Of a DNA stretch of 64,000 nt, positions 8,899 through 17,856 are shown one piece after another. Source of the stretch: Halioxenophilus aromaticivorans (GTDB lineage Bacteria > Pseudomonadota > Gammaproteobacteria > Pseudomonadales > Cellvibrionaceae). How positions within the stretch are numbered: position 1 is the first letter of the stretch; each line of letters begins with the position of its first letter. Location: NCBI RefSeq assembly GCF_042850945.1, contig NZ_AP031496.1:3906001-3970000 (forward strand), given 5' to 3'. The translations under genes were made by a program, and so were the position numbers. The notes under the pieces were generated by a model, which searched no databases, was not told where the DNA came from, and worked only from the letters and a program-made list of their open reading frames with translations.

Positions 8899-9543
8899 TT
8901 AGGCCAAGCAAAATTGTGCTATCGCCTGGGCCGCACTTACAATGTGTTGTTGTTGGCTAAAACCACTCTTTTTGCGCGGTTTTAAATCGTGGTCACCGTC
9001 CTCCAACCATAGCAGCTGCGTGCTAGCGGCCAACTTATAACCCGATACTTCCTCTTGGTTACCCAGGGCATCACGAGTTCCCTGGATTATTAAAATGGCT
9101 TTTTCGGCGTCTTGGAGAGGTTGCAAACGGGTGTCACTGTACTTTTTAGGCGGGTGAAATGGGTAACCAATACAAACCCCTGCCACTGCCCGACAGTCAT
9201 TTAAAGCCATACTGGCGACTCTCCCCCCCATGGACTTGCCGCCTATGAACCAGGACAGCCCGGGCCAATGGCTTGCGGCGGCTTCCAGCTGGTGCTGAAA
9301 CTCCGCCACGAGCACGGGCATTTTGGCGGGCGGCCTACGCTTGCCTGTGGCGGCGATCAGTGCCATATATTCAAAATTAAAGCGAACGACCAACAGGCTT
9401 TGCTGACAGAGGCTGTGTGCCATAGCAGACATAAAAGGGTGTTCCATCCCCGCCCCTGCGCCGTGAGCCAACAAAAGCGCGCCACGCGGCTGTGCAGGCT
9501 GGTCGACCAACCAATGGCCAACACGTTTCGAATGATCAGACAT
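8899..9543 (-). CDS. alpha/beta-hydrolase family protein (Tex30/KANL3-like)
   Basis: This 214-residue single-domain alpha/beta hydrolase has the oxyanion segment LLAHGAGAGMEHPFM near residue 25, the nucleophile elbow GGKSMGGRVAS near 103, and a C-terminal GDHDLKPRKKSG carrying the likely catalytic His. This pattern defines the KANL3/Tex30-like group, whose substrates are not established in bacteria. It follows yheU by 15 bp on the same strand, so the two are likely co-transcribed. Fold is confident; a specific reaction cannot be given. Confidence 0.83.
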   Translation of the reverse strand: MSDHSKRVGHWLVDQPAQPRGALLLAHGAGAGMEHPFMSAMAHSLCQQSLLVVRFNFEYMALIAATGKRRPPAKMPVLVAEFQHQLEAAASHWPGLSWFIGGKSMGGRVASMALNDCRAVAGVCIGYPFHPPKKYSDTRLQPLQDAEKAILIIQGTRDALGNQEEVSGYKLAASTQLLWLEDGDHDLKPRKKSGFSQQQHIVSAAQAIAQFCLA

Positions 9544-9558
9544 GAGCTATAGTGTAAG

Positions 9559-9783
9559 TCACAGGTTTGGGGACAGATTATCCGCAGGCACGAGATTCAC
9601 GGTATCTTCATCTGCGCTGTAGACAATGACGATGTCGCCCGCCTTTAATTGTTCTTGTACTTGGGCACACTTACGAGCGAAACTGATTTCCTCGTGACCG
9701 TAATCTGTGCCTTCACGAGTGACAAATTCTTCTATGACCCCTTGCAGGGCTTCCTGGGATAACTGGTTATAGGGGATAATCAT
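9559..9783 (-). CDS. yheU: YheU family (UPF0270) protein
   Basis: This 74-residue protein starts MIIPYNQLSQEALQGVIEEF and continues FVTREGTDYGHEE, the hallmark of the gammaproteobacterial UPF0270/YheU family. Its function is unknown. In many gammaproteobacteria yheU sits beside an alpha/beta hydrolase gene (yheT); here too a hydrolase gene follows by 15 bp. The gene is divergent from the GcvR-like gene with only 35 bp between the starts, so their promoters must overlap. Confidence 0.92.
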   Translation of the reverse strand: MIIPYNQLSQEALQGVIEEFVTREGTDYGHEEISFARKCAQVQEQLKAGDIVIVYSADEDTVNLVPADNLSPNL

Positions 9784-9818
9784 GACTTACTACGCGAACC
9801 AATGGTGTTAACACGATT

Positions 9819-10349
9819 ATGATCGCACATTTAATAATGACTGTAATTGCCGATGATCGCCCCGGCGTTGTGGAAGTTCTGGCGGATGTCATCGCCAGCA
9901 ACAAAGGCAACTGGTTAGAAAGCCAGTTAGCGCACTTACACGGAAAATTTTCCGGTATTGTTGCCATTGCCGTGCAAGAAAAAGATTTAGGCCAGTTGCA
10001 AGGCGCATTGCAAAAATTGTCTCAACAGGGCTTTGCTATTTCCAGCCAGCTGGTTGAAAAACAACCTACACGCAACAGTGCACAACCGTTCAAGTTGACC
10101 ATTGTCGGCCCCGATCGCCCCGGCATCATTCGCGAGGTTTCCAAGGCCTTAGCCAAGCGAGGCATTAATTTGGTTGAGCTGTCCAGCGAGTGCTCCAGCA
10201 TGCCTTGGTCCGGGGAGCCCATGTTTACCGCCCATGGCCAAGCGCATATGCCACAGGACGTCAATTTAGCCGAGCTGGGTGATGCGTTGGACACCATCGC
10301 TGAAGAGCTGGGCCTGGATATCGCCTTCGAAGATCGTCAAGAGGCATAA
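9819..10349 (+). CDS. GcvR-like protein with two ACT domains
   Basis: The 176 residues comprise two ACT domains, at about 3-78 (MTVIADDRPGVVEVLADVIA) and 92-168 (KLTIVGPDRPGIIREVSKAL). Both carry the DRPG turn that binds amino-acid effectors. GcvR of E. coli has this layout and inhibits the activator GcvA of the glycine cleavage operon in response to glycine. No gcv genes are in the window, so the partner is unknown. The ATG at 9819 gives a start matching the family directly at the first ACT strand. Confidence 0.85.
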   Translation: MIAHLIMTVIADDRPGVVEVLADVIASNKGNWLESQLAHLHGKFSGIVAIAVQEKDLGQLQGALQKLSQQGFAISSQLVEKQPTRNSAQPFKLTIVGPDRPGIIREVSKALAKRGINLVELSSECSSMPWSGEPMFTAHGQAHMPQDVNLAELGDALDTIAEELGLDIAFEDRQEA

Positions 10350-10418
10350 ACACGCCTCCACTTTTCCCGCCACTGCTTTATAATCTGCCGCCGTTGTCAG
10401 CCAGCGGCGCAGAACCAC

Positions 10419-10883
10419 ATGTTTAACATCGTTTTATTTGAACCCGAAATCCCACCCAACACCGGTAATATCATTCGCCTGTGCGCTAATACTGGTTGCC
10501 ACTTACAGCTTATTGCGCCCCTAGGATTTGAGCTGGACGATAAGCGCCTGCGCCGTGCGGGGCTGGATTACGGCGAGTGGAAAGACATCGAAATTCACGA
10601 TGGCTGGGATGCTTTTATCGCCGCCAAAGCGCCCCAGCGGTTATACGCCGTCACCACCAAAGGCCGCAGCCTACACCACGATGTGCACTACCAAGCCAAC
10701 GATTACCTGGTATTTGGCCCCGAATCACGCGGACTGCCCAACACCATTTTGGGCAGCCTAGGCCCGGAGCAAAAAATCCGCATCCCCATGCTACCAGACA
10801 GCCGCAGCATGAACTTGTCCAACGCGGCTTCCGTACTGGTTTACGAAGCTTGGCGGCAATTGAACTTTAGCGGAGCCCGTTAA
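10419..10883 (+). CDS. trmL: tRNA (cytidine(34)-2'-O)-methyltransferase TrmL
   Basis: TrmL is a SPOUT-class enzyme that 2'-O-methylates the wobble nucleotide of tRNA-Leu isoacceptors. The 154-residue protein starts MFNIVLFEPEIPPNTGNIIR, the conserved family start, and has the three knot motifs: NTGNIIRLCANTG (about 15-27), FGPESRGLP (about 100-108) and IPMLPDSRSMNLSNAASV (about 122-139). The SMNLSNA segment forms the SAM-binding knot. Length matches E. coli TrmL. It lies 69 bp after the ACT gene and precedes fldB by 88 bp. Confidence 0.95.
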   Translation: MFNIVLFEPEIPPNTGNIIRLCANTGCHLQLIAPLGFELDDKRLRRAGLDYGEWKDIEIHDGWDAFIAAKAPQRLYAVTTKGRSLHHDVHYQANDYLVFGPESRGLPNTILGSLGPEQKIRIPMLPDSRSMNLSNAASVLVYEAWRQLNFSGAR

Positions 10884-10971
10884 AACGCTCCGCGCAGTAG
10901 TTGGGCTACCACCAGCCTGGACCAGCCGGCTACCACATTGAAACACGTTGAAACACAATCCAGAGGAAACC

Positions 10972-11487
10972 ATGGCGAGTATCGCATTGTTCTATGGCAG
11001 CTCCACCTGCTACACCGAAATGGTGGCGGAGAAGATTGCCAATCAGCTTGGCGCCAATAACGTCGATGTGTTCAATATCGCCGACGAACCCATGGTTACT
11101 GCCGAATCCTATCCAGCCGTCATTATGGGTATCCCGACCTGGGACTACGGTGAATTACAGGAAGATTGGGAAGAGATTTGGGATGAAATTGACGACGTCG
11201 ACTTCGAAGGCAAAACCGTCGCTTTATATGGCCTTGGCGATCAAATCGGATACCCGGAGTGGTTTTTAGATGCCCTGGGCTACCTGCACGCCAAGTTAGA
11301 AACACTCGGCGCTAACTTGGTTGGATATTGGCCGGTGGATGGCTACGAGTTTGAAGAATCCAAAGCCCTCACTACGGATGGCAAGCAGTTTGTGGGCTTA
11401 GCCTTGGATGAAGAAAACGAATTCGATCAGTCCGAGCAAAGAATTGCCACTTGGTGCCAGCAAATTAAGCCGGCTTTGGGTTTGTGA
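10972..11487 (+). CDS. fldB: flavodoxin FldB
   Basis: This is a long-chain flavodoxin, an FMN-binding electron carrier of 171 residues, close to the length of E. coli FldB. The FMN phosphate loop reads FYGSSTCYTEMVAEKI, the FldB form of the loop. The IPTWDYGELQEDWEE and YGLGDQIGYPEWFLDALG segments contact the flavin and are also typical of FldB. An in-frame ATG at 10948 exists, but the ATG at 10972 follows an AGAGGA site and begins directly at the first beta strand. The stop overlaps the GTG start of mnmC (GTGA). Confidence 0.92.
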   Translation: MASIALFYGSSTCYTEMVAEKIANQLGANNVDVFNIADEPMVTAESYPAVIMGIPTWDYGELQEDWEEIWDEIDDVDFEGKTVALYGLGDQIGYPEWFLDALGYLHAKLETLGANLVGYWPVDGYEFEESKALTTDGKQFVGLALDEENEFDQSEQRIATWCQQIKPALGL

Positions 11488-13565
11488 CCACCCCCAAGGA
11501 CGCAAATCAGCCGATCACCACAGCAGACCTTACCTGGGATGACAACGGCCAGCCGCTTTCCAACTATTTTGGCGACGTGTATTTTTCACGCCACAACGGC
11601 TTGGCCGAGACACAACATGTCTTTCTGCAACACAACCACTTGGCCCAGCGATTTAGCCAGTGTACAAGCGATACCCCTTTTACCATAGGCGAGACCGGCT
11701 TTGGCAGCGGGCTCAACTTTTTGGCCGCCTGGCAGTTATGGCAGCAAACGGCTCCCAGCCTGGCGCGCTTGCATTTTGTTTCTGTGGAGCGCTTTCCGCT
11801 TAGCCACGGCGATTTAGTTAAAGCACTCAGCCTTTGGCCCCAACTACAGCCCCTGGCGCAACAACTCATTGCGGCCTACCCAAAAGCCCTGTACCCAGGT
11901 GTGCACAGGCTGGGGTTTGGCCCGGTAAGCCTAACCCTTATTCTGGATGAGGCCGCTGCCGGCTTTACCCAACTACTGGCTTCCCACCACCCCGACTTCG
12001 ACCATGGCTTTGCCGGGTTCGCAGTAGATGCCTGGTTTCTGGACGGCTTTGCCCCTGCCAAGAATCCAGACATGTGGCGCCCGGAGCTGTTCGCAAGCCT
12101 CGCAAGATTAAGCCGCCTTGGCACAACGCTGGCCACATTCACCGCCGCTGGCGTGGTTAAGCGGGGGCTGCAAGCGGTGGGTTTTGACATTGAAAAGGTC
12201 CCCGGTTTTGGCAAAAAGCGCGAAATGATTCGGGCGGTACGAAGTAACATCAAAGCCACACCTGAACCGCCCTTGGCGTCGCCCCTGGCGTGGCAGGCAG
12301 GCGCTAAGGTTGCCGCCCCAGTGACCACCGTAGCAGTGATTGGCGCCGGGCTTGCCGGGTGTCATACCGCTGCGGCGCTGGCTCGCCGCGGTGTGCACAT
12401 TCACTTGTACGACCGCCATCCCGCCCCCGCCCAGGAGGCCTCGGGCAACCCCCAGGGTGTGGTGTATGCCAAGCTTTCGCCCCAACCAGGCAACCAAGGA
12501 GACTTTAACTGCCTAGCCCTACTCTATGCACAACGCCACTACCAATCATTTTGGGATTGCGACACACAGGACTTCGGCGACCAATGCGGTGTACTGCAAT
12601 TGGCCAACGAAAAACAGGTTAAAACCTATACCGCCATCGCCAAACGCCTGGGTCAGCAAGGCCTAGTGCACTGGCTTAACCACCAGCAAACCCAGCAACA
12701 GGCCGGCGTGACCACCTCGGCGCCTGGGCTGTGGTTCCCGCAATCGGGCTGGCTTTACCCCCAAAAAGTGTGTGCCGAGCTTATCCGGCCTGCTGCAGTT
12801 ACCTCTTTCTACAACACAGAAATCGGCCGCCTAGAGCCGTTACCCGGCCACCATCAGTGCTCAGACCAACCACAATGGCGCTTAGCCAACACCGAAGGAC
12901 AACACCTGGGCGATTATCACAGCGTGGTGGTGGCCTGTGCTAACCAAGCCCGCGTCCTATCCCCCACCGCACACCTGCCACTGAAACCCGTGCGTGGCCA
13001 GGTTAGCCTAGTGCCGGCAACGAAGCAGAGCCGCCAGTTGAGCAGTGTAGTTTGTTCCGAGGGTTACATAGCACCGAGCTACCTCAATGACCAAGGGCTG
13101 GCCAGCCACTGCCTGGGCGCCACCTTCGACCCCAAAAGTTGTGATATGCAACCTCGGCGTGAGGACCAAAGACGCAACCTCGACGCCGCCACCGCGATGT
13201 TGCCGGAGATCAACCGCCAGTGGCCAAGGGAAGTTGACAACTGGAGCGCCCGAGTGGCCCTGCGCGCAACTTCCCCGGATTACCTACCCTTAGTAGGACC
13301 GGTAGCCGATGTCCCGGCCATGGAAACCGCCTTTGCGAGCCTGCGAAAAAATGCGCGCCAAGCCGTTGCCAGCCCAGGGCACTTTCTGCCTGGCTTATAC
13401 GCCAATCTCGGCCACGGTTCCCGCGGGCTCACCTACACGCCACTGTGCGCTGAGCTGCTGGCCGCGCACCTACTGGGCGAACCACCGCCACTGGGCTTCA
13501 CACTCAACCAAGCCCTGCACCCAGCCCGGTTTATCATTCGCGAGCTCATCCGTAATCAACGCTAA
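11484..13565 (+). CDS. mnmC: bifunctional tRNA wobble-uridine modification enzyme MnmC
   Basis: MnmC completes 5-methylaminomethyl-2-thiouridine in tRNA. The C-terminal FAD oxidase removes the carboxymethyl group and the N-terminal SAM methyltransferase adds the methyl. Residues 1-260 hold the methyltransferase (GETGFGSGLNFLAAW SAM loop, WFLDGFAPAKNPDMW). The dinucleotide motif VAVIGAGLAGCHTAAALARRG starts near 283, followed by HPAPAQEASGNPQG and a DAO fold to residue 693. The length is normal for the fused form. The start codon is GTG, overlapping the fldB stop. The MnmA/MnmEG partners are not in the window. Confidence 0.95.
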   Translation: MTTPKDANQPITTADLTWDDNGQPLSNYFGDVYFSRHNGLAETQHVFLQHNHLAQRFSQCTSDTPFTIGETGFGSGLNFLAAWQLWQQTAPSLARLHFVSVERFPLSHGDLVKALSLWPQLQPLAQQLIAAYPKALYPGVHRLGFGPVSLTLILDEAAAGFTQLLASHHPDFDHGFAGFAVDAWFLDGFAPAKNPDMWRPELFASLARLSRLGTTLATFTAAGVVKRGLQAVGFDIEKVPGFGKKREMIRAVRSNIKATPEPPLASPLAWQAGAKVAAPVTTVAVIGAGLAGCHTAAALARRGVHIHLYDRHPAPAQEASGNPQGVVYAKLSPQPGNQGDFNCLALLYAQRHYQSFWDCDTQDFGDQCGVLQLANEKQVKTYTAIAKRLGQQGLVHWLNHQQTQQQAGVTTSAPGLWFPQSGWLYPQKVCAELIRPAAVTSFYNTEIGRLEPLPGHHQCSDQPQWRLANTEGQHLGDYHSVVVACANQARVLSPTAHLPLKPVRGQVSLVPATKQSRQLSSVVCSEGYIAPSYLNDQGLASHCLGATFDPKSCDMQPRREDQRRNLDAATAMLPEINRQWPREVDNWSARVALRATSPDYLPLVGPVADVPAMETAFASLRKNARQAVASPGHFLPGLYANLGHGSRGLTYTPLCAELLAAHLLGEPPPLGFTLNQALHPARFIIRELIRNQR

Positions 13566-13678
13566 ATAGCTAATAGATCGAAAGCGTCTAAACTTAGGGC
13601 AAGGTTTATAAACACAACAACAGCCATGGTTTAGTGCGCCAACCAGCGCCTGGGCCATTCACCAATGAGTGCACTCCT

Positions 13679-13987
13679 ATGCTTTTGCATGTACACCCCA
13701 AGTCGAAGGCTGCCAGCGATCTCGACAGCATTCACAATTTTTATGAAAACTTGGTCATCAACCAAATAACGCAAACCAGTGAACGGGCCGCCAACGATAG
13801 CGATTTCTTGGCCGATGTGGCCTGCGTGGCGCTCAATCATCTGCCGCCGCGCTACATTCGATACGATGTCGATATGACGTTTTTCCTATCGCCACAGGAA
13901 CAGCAAGAAATCCAAGATAAGGTAAACAAAGCGGTTAAAGATGCTCTGGCGTACGTAGCGAAACGGGCCCGGCCAACCGACGACTAG
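13679..13987 (+). CDS. late-competence ComFB-family protein
   Basis: This small protein of 102 residues (from the ATG at 13679) has the ComFB signature: IHNFYENLV in the first helix, then SDFLADVACVALNHLPPRYIRYDVDMTFFL. ComFB-like proteins occur in Bacillus competence operons, and some cyanobacterial members bind cyclic dinucleotides; the role in gammaproteobacteria is not established. The Cys residues found in some homologues are absent, apart from the one in ADVACVA. A GTG at 13634 would add 15 residues, and neither start has a strong ribosome site. It lies between mnmC and a glutaminyl cyclase gene. Confidence 0.75.
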   Translation: MLLHVHPKSKAASDLDSIHNFYENLVINQITQTSERAANDSDFLADVACVALNHLPPRYIRYDVDMTFFLSPQEQQEIQDKVNKAVKDALAYVAKRARPTDD

Positions 13988-14057
13988 CACTGGGGTTGAG
14001 TCTTGCTGGGTACATGCCAGTTTGGCTACACTGGCCACCTATTGCGATGGATGCTTG

Positions 14058-14888
14058 GTGGCGACTTTGAATGCAAAAAAACGGATTTTAACCCTAACAA
14101 CCCTATTCACCTGGGGCCTGCTGGCCCTGCCCCTACAAAGCCTTGCTGGCAACGCAATTGCCAACCTTGAATACCAAATCATCGATCAGCAACCCCACCC
14201 CAAAGGCCTTTTCACCCAGGGCTTGTTGGTGGACGGGCCCTGGATATACGAATCCAGCGGTGGTTACGGCCGCTCTAGCCTAGTGCGCTATAAGTCCAGC
14301 GATAGCTCCATGCTGGTGGAAATGCCCCTGCCCAAAAACATTTTTGCCGAAGGTCTCACCCTTCTCAACGATCGGTTTTATCTGCTGACCTGGCGGGCGG
14401 GCAAAATGCTGGTGTTTGACCGCAATTGGAACCCATTGGCCCGCCACGATTACAAGGGCGAAGGCTGGGGATTAACCCACGATGGTGAACACTTGATCAT
14501 GAGCAATGGCACGGATGAAATCACCTTTTTTACTACCCGGCCATTTAAAGCGGTGAAAGCCATCAAACTGCACGGCGGCGAGCGACGCTGGAGCGCGATC
14601 AACGAATTGGAATACGCCAACGGAATACTGTGGGCCAACCGCTGGTTTAGCGACGACGTACTGGCCATCGACCCTAACACCGGCGAAGTATTAGCGCGGC
14701 TGGATTTTTCGGACATCGCCAAACAATTCCGGGTCGGCAGGGGCGCCCGCGAAAAAGTACTCAATGGTTTAGCGTGGAGCGAACCAGATCAGGCAATGTG
14801 GCTGACAGGCAAATATTGGGATCGCCGGTTCTTGGTGAAATTCCCGGCGACCCTGGAGGAGATTACTCTGCCAACGGCTGAGCGCTAG
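14058..14888 (+). CDS. secreted glutaminyl-peptide cyclotransferase (plant-type beta-propeller)
   Basis: These enzymes convert N-terminal glutamine of peptides to pyroglutamate. The mature domain matches the plant/bacterial QC family: FTQGLLVDGPWIYESSGGYG near the start, FAEGLTLLNDRFYLLTWRAG, GEGWGLTHDGEHLIMSNG, ELEYANGILWAN and VLNGLAWSEPDQAMWLTGKYW. These form the repeated blades and pocket residues. The N-terminus (AKKRILTLTTLFTWGLLALPL..) is a signal peptide, so it is periplasmic. There is no ATG; GTG 14058 and TTG 14067 are the plausible starts. The last 26 bp overlap the convergent GAF-protein gene. Confidence 0.85.
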   Translation: MATLNAKKRILTLTTLFTWGLLALPLQSLAGNAIANLEYQIIDQQPHPKGLFTQGLLVDGPWIYESSGGYGRSSLVRYKSSDSSMLVEMPLPKNIFAEGLTLLNDRFYLLTWRAGKMLVFDRNWNPLARHDYKGEGWGLTHDGEHLIMSNGTDEITFFTTRPFKAVKAIKLHGGERRWSAINELEYANGILWANRWFSDDVLAIDPNTGEVLARLDFSDIAKQFRVGRGAREKVLNGLAWSEPDQAMWLTGKYWDRRFLVKFPATLEEITLPTAER

Positions 14889-15882
14889 CAACGGCCTCGT
14901 CAATCAAAGACTGGCCAACGGCGGCGAGCTTATCTTCGGTGATGGGATTTTTACTTTTGCGGGCCTTCCATGCGTTCACGCCCACTTTGAACTGCTCGCA
15001 GGGCAAGCCCTCAATTTGCTGTAGCGCTTTGCTGATTCTGGCCGCGGTCGCCTGAGCTTGGCGGGAATCGGACTCCGGCAATAAAACCACCAGCTGGTCT
15101 TCCCCAAAGCGAGCACAGACATCCACCTTACGCACCGCATCGCGCAGAGCTTGGGCCACCTTCGGCATCAACGGATGATCTCCACCCATGCAAGATTGCA
15201 CAGCAACGCAGGCCAAGTAACCGCTGCAATTGGCGGTACGCTCTAACTCGCGCTGCATAGCACATTGTAGATATCGCTGGCTGCCCACTTGTAGAACCGG
15301 GTCTATTTCCTTTTGCAGTTGTTGCGCTTCGCGCTCCAAACAGGCGCTAATGCAACGGCTAACAATTGCGGCCAGATGCTCTAATAAATTGGCATCCTTG
15401 GCAGAGGTAAAGCGAGTGCTCTCACTACTGGCTAAATGCAAGCTGCCGATAACACGATGTTGATCCATTAAAGGCAAAAAGGCTGCACTGCCTACTTTGG
15501 GCGCACCGGGGAACAATCGGGTGGCGGTTAACACATCCACCTCTTGCAGCATTACGATGGGGTCAGAGGGATAAATCTTTTGGTAGAAATCCGGGCTTTG
15601 ACGCAACTGCAGACGGTTGTGAAAATTGCCAACTTGTATTCTGCCAAATAATTGGTCTTTGCTGCCGTCTTCATCTAACAACAGTAAACTGGCACTGGCT
15701 AGACGGAAATGACGACAGGACTCATCCAGTAGTAGCTGAAACAACTGGTGCACGCTGGCGGCATTGAGGAGCTGTAGCTCAAAAGATTGGAAGTGCTTGA
15801 GAACCTTTTGATTATCATCGATTTTATCAAGCAATTGTTGGACTATTTCGCGCAGGCGACGGTTTTCGTTGGCAATACTCAT
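14863..15882 (-). CDS. GAF-domain protein with a degenerate GGDEF domain
   Basis: This cytoplasmic 339-residue protein has three parts. A short N-terminal coiled coil (about 5-40) leads into a GAF/DUF484-like sensor domain (about 45-185, with FLPLMDQHRVIGSLHLASSE). The C-terminal domain has GGDEF topology, but its signature is FGEDQLVVLLP instead of GGDEF. The catalytic and GTP-binding residues are therefore altered and cyclase activity is unlikely; a ligand-sensing or scaffold role is inference. ATG 15882 was preferred over the in-frame ATG at 15906 because the coiled coil begins there, though both are possible. Confidence 0.7.
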   Translation of the reverse strand: MSIANENRRLREIVQQLLDKIDDNQKVLKHFQSFELQLLNAASVHQLFQLLLDESCRHFRLASASLLLLDEDGSKDQLFGRIQVGNFHNRLQLRQSPDFYQKIYPSDPIVMLQEVDVLTATRLFPGAPKVGSAAFLPLMDQHRVIGSLHLASSESTRFTSAKDANLLEHLAAIVSRCISACLEREAQQLQKEIDPVLQVGSQRYLQCAMQRELERTANCSGYLACVAVQSCMGGDHPLMPKVAQALRDAVRKVDVCARFGEDQLVVLLPESDSRQAQATAARISKALQQIEGLPCEQFKVGVNAWKARKSKNPITEDKLAAVGQSLIDEAVASAQPLAE

Positions 15883-15906
15883 TTCCACAACGATTCTTTC
15901 CTTCAT

Positions 15907-16258
15907 TGACTGTGTTCTTACGTGGGCAATTCAGGCGCGTTTTACTACCACGCTCTGAAGCACACCCCTGCGGCTTTGTATCCGCTTATACAGGGGTTAT
16001 CGGCAAGCTGGCGCGAAGTTGAAGCCAAATTTGAAAAGCCGACGAACGGTAATCGTGATTAAAACTTGGGAAGATCAACGTATTACAGTAATCTGTAGGC
16101 TGAATATAGAGGCGCAAAAACATACCTTCTACGGCCAGCACGCAACGAACGTTTTCAATGAACACCGTTTGAGCAACAGAGGTTTTCTACGTAACGCTAA
16201 GATGGCAATAGAAAGTGTGATGGTAAACGGAACAGGCGAGGCATGAGTGGTAACAAAA
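15907..16258. other. 352-bp region without a supported gene
   Basis: This stretch lies between the divergent GAF/GGDEF gene and the cobB leader ORF. A 75-codon open frame (16019-16246) is present but has an unconvincing composition and no ribosome site, so I do not call it. A promoter for the cobB unit is expected near the right end. No tRNA or terminator is visible. Confidence 0.5.
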
Positions 16259-16381
16259 ATGGTAATAGAAAAAGCCATTGAATTTGCAAAGAATGAAAAT
16301 CCTTGTGTCTTGATTACCGACCAAAAACAAAAAGCCGCTGCAGAATTAAAACTCGCTTACCGTAAAATAAGGAAGATTTAA
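16259..16381 (+). CDS. possible 40-residue leader ORF overlapping cobB (TAATG)
   Basis: This short frame encodes 40 residues beginning MVIEKAIEFAKNENPCVLIT, rich in Lys and Glu with a helical first half and a basic tail (LAYRKIRKI). Its TAA stop shares a base with the cobB ATG (TAATG), an arrangement that allows translational coupling. The AAGGA ribosome site for cobB lies inside this ORF. It is also possible that this is a decayed upstream gene. No homologue is recognised; the coding claim rests on the junction and amino-acid composition. Confidence 0.35.
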   Translation: MVIEKAIEFAKNENPCVLITDQKQKAAAELKLAYRKIRKI

Positions 16382-17103
16382 TGCAAGCGAAATCAACTCC
16401 ACGCTCGGTGGTTGTACTGACCGGCGCAGGCATTTCTGCCGAGTCTGGATTAAAAACCTTTCGCGATAATAACGGCCTGTGGGAAAATCATCCCGTTGAA
16501 GACGTTGCCACGCCCCAGGCATTTGCAGCCAATCCAACGCTGGTACATCGTTTTTATAATTTACGCCGAGCTCAATTAGTCAACAAAGCCAAACCTAACA
16601 CGGCCCATAAAGTCCTGGCCGATTTTGAAATGTCGTTTCGCGGTGATTACACACTCATCACACAAAATGTAGACGATTTACACGAACGGGCTGGCAGTAA
16701 AAATGTGTTGCACATGCACGGAGAGCTATTGAAAATTCGCTGTGCAGAAAGTGGCGAAATTTATAGCCACCAACAAGATCTCGACCAAAATATGTCCTGC
16801 CCCTGCTGTAACAAATCCGGCCAATTGCGCCCGCACATAGTTTGGTTTGGCGAAATCCCACTGTACATGAATGACATTGAATCCGTCCTAGCCCAGTGCG
16901 ATTTATTTGTCTCCATTGGCACCTCCGGTAATGTTTACCCAGCGGCGGGCTTTCAACAACTGGCCAAACATTATGGCGCACATACGGTTGAGCTAAATTT
17001 AGAGCCATCAATGGCGGCCAGCCATTTTCATGAACAGCATTACGGCCTAGCGTCGGAGCTGGTACCCGAATTCTTCCAAACTGTTTTAGGAAACCCACTA
17101 TGA
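16381..17103 (+). CDS. cobB: NAD-dependent protein deacylase CobB (sirtuin)
   Basis: CobB removes acetyl and succinyl groups from lysines using NAD. The 240-residue protein has GAGISAESGLKTFR (about 15-28), TQNVDDLHERAG, the catalytic His in LHMHGEL, and zinc cysteines arranged as in E. coli CobB (IRCAESG then SCPCCN). YNLR within HRFYNLRRAQ fits the YxxR motif that marks class III enzymes able to desuccinylate. The start follows an AAGGA site and overlaps the upstream small ORF. The stop overlaps the DUF4202 start (ATGA), so the two are coupled. Confidence 0.95.
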   Translation: MQAKSTPRSVVVLTGAGISAESGLKTFRDNNGLWENHPVEDVATPQAFAANPTLVHRFYNLRRAQLVNKAKPNTAHKVLADFEMSFRGDYTLITQNVDDLHERAGSKNVLHMHGELLKIRCAESGEIYSHQQDLDQNMSCPCCNKSGQLRPHIVWFGEIPLYMNDIESVLAQCDLFVSIGTSGNVYPAAGFQQLAKHYGAHTVELNLEPSMAASHFHEQHYGLASELVPEFFQTVLGNPL

Positions 17104-17681
17104 CCACAGCACTCAATGAGACATTGCAGGCCATTGATGCCATCAACCGCGAAGACCCAAACCTAGAAACCGTCGCCGGCGAGCAACAACCAAAAGAGCT
17201 GATCTACAGCCAACGCATGAGCGAGCAATTGGCGGCGTTCTTTCCCGCTGCCCCAGAAACCTTACAGATTGCAGCACGGGCACAGCACATCGGCCGCTGG
17301 AAAATTCCACGCTCGGATTACCCCATGGACAAGCCAGGCTATAAACGCTGGCGCACAGAACTGGGCAAATTCCACGCCGACACCACGGCCCAAATTATGA
17401 GCGAAAAAGGCTATGGCGAAGCGGATATCGCCCAAACCAAACAGCTATTAACCAAGCGGGGAATCAAATCCGACGAATTGGTGCAAGCTCTGGAGGACGT
17501 AATATGCCTGGTGTTTGTTCAATATTATTTGGACGATTTCGCCAACAAACACGAACGCCCTAAGGTCATCGATATTATTCAAAAGACTTGGCGCAAAATG
17601 TCCGATCAAGGCCACGCCGCGGCCTTAAAACTACCGCTCACAGAGCAATCACTGGCATTAGTGCAAGAAGCCCTGGCTTAA
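17100..17681 (+). CDS. DUF4202 family protein
   Basis: This 193-residue protein has the DUF4202 pattern: ETLQAIDAINREDPN at the start, ELIYSQRMSEQLAAFFP, AARAQHIGRWKIPRSDYP and GYKRWRTELGKFHA. The conserved His residues in RAQHI and KFHADT resemble an HD-domain-like metal site, but the biochemical role is unknown. It overlaps the cobB stop by 4 bp (ATGA), so it is probably made in step with the deacylase. No signal peptide or membrane segment is present. Family assignment is good; function is open. Confidence 0.8.
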   Translation: MTTALNETLQAIDAINREDPNLETVAGEQQPKELIYSQRMSEQLAAFFPAAPETLQIAARAQHIGRWKIPRSDYPMDKPGYKRWRTELGKFHADTTAQIMSEKGYGEADIAQTKQLLTKRGIKSDELVQALEDVICLVFVQYYLDDFANKHERPKVIDIIQKTWRKMSDQGHAAALKLPLTEQSLALVQEALA

Positions 17682-17856
17682 CCGGGTATTCGGTTCACGG
17701 CGCTGCAAGCTGTTGGCGCCGATGACAATGGCCAAGTTTATGGAAATGACGACAAAACCACGGCGAAGCTAGCCAGTTTCGTGTTTTGTTTCGGGCCGCT
17801 ATTGAAACGAATAAACGACAGCGATGCCGTTACAGGAAGGGATGGGAGCCCCGGCC

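Noticed and set aside
14863..15882. Active diguanylate cyclase
   Set aside because: The signature reads GEDQL instead of GGDEF, so the gene is described as a degenerate domain.
16019..16246. 75-codon open frame upstream of the cobB leader ORF
   Set aside because: No ribosome site, odd composition and no recognisable feature; judged chance.
17698..17721. CGGCGC/GCGCCG inverted repeat after the DUF4202 gene
   Set aside because: Only 6-bp arms and no T-run, so not called as a terminator.
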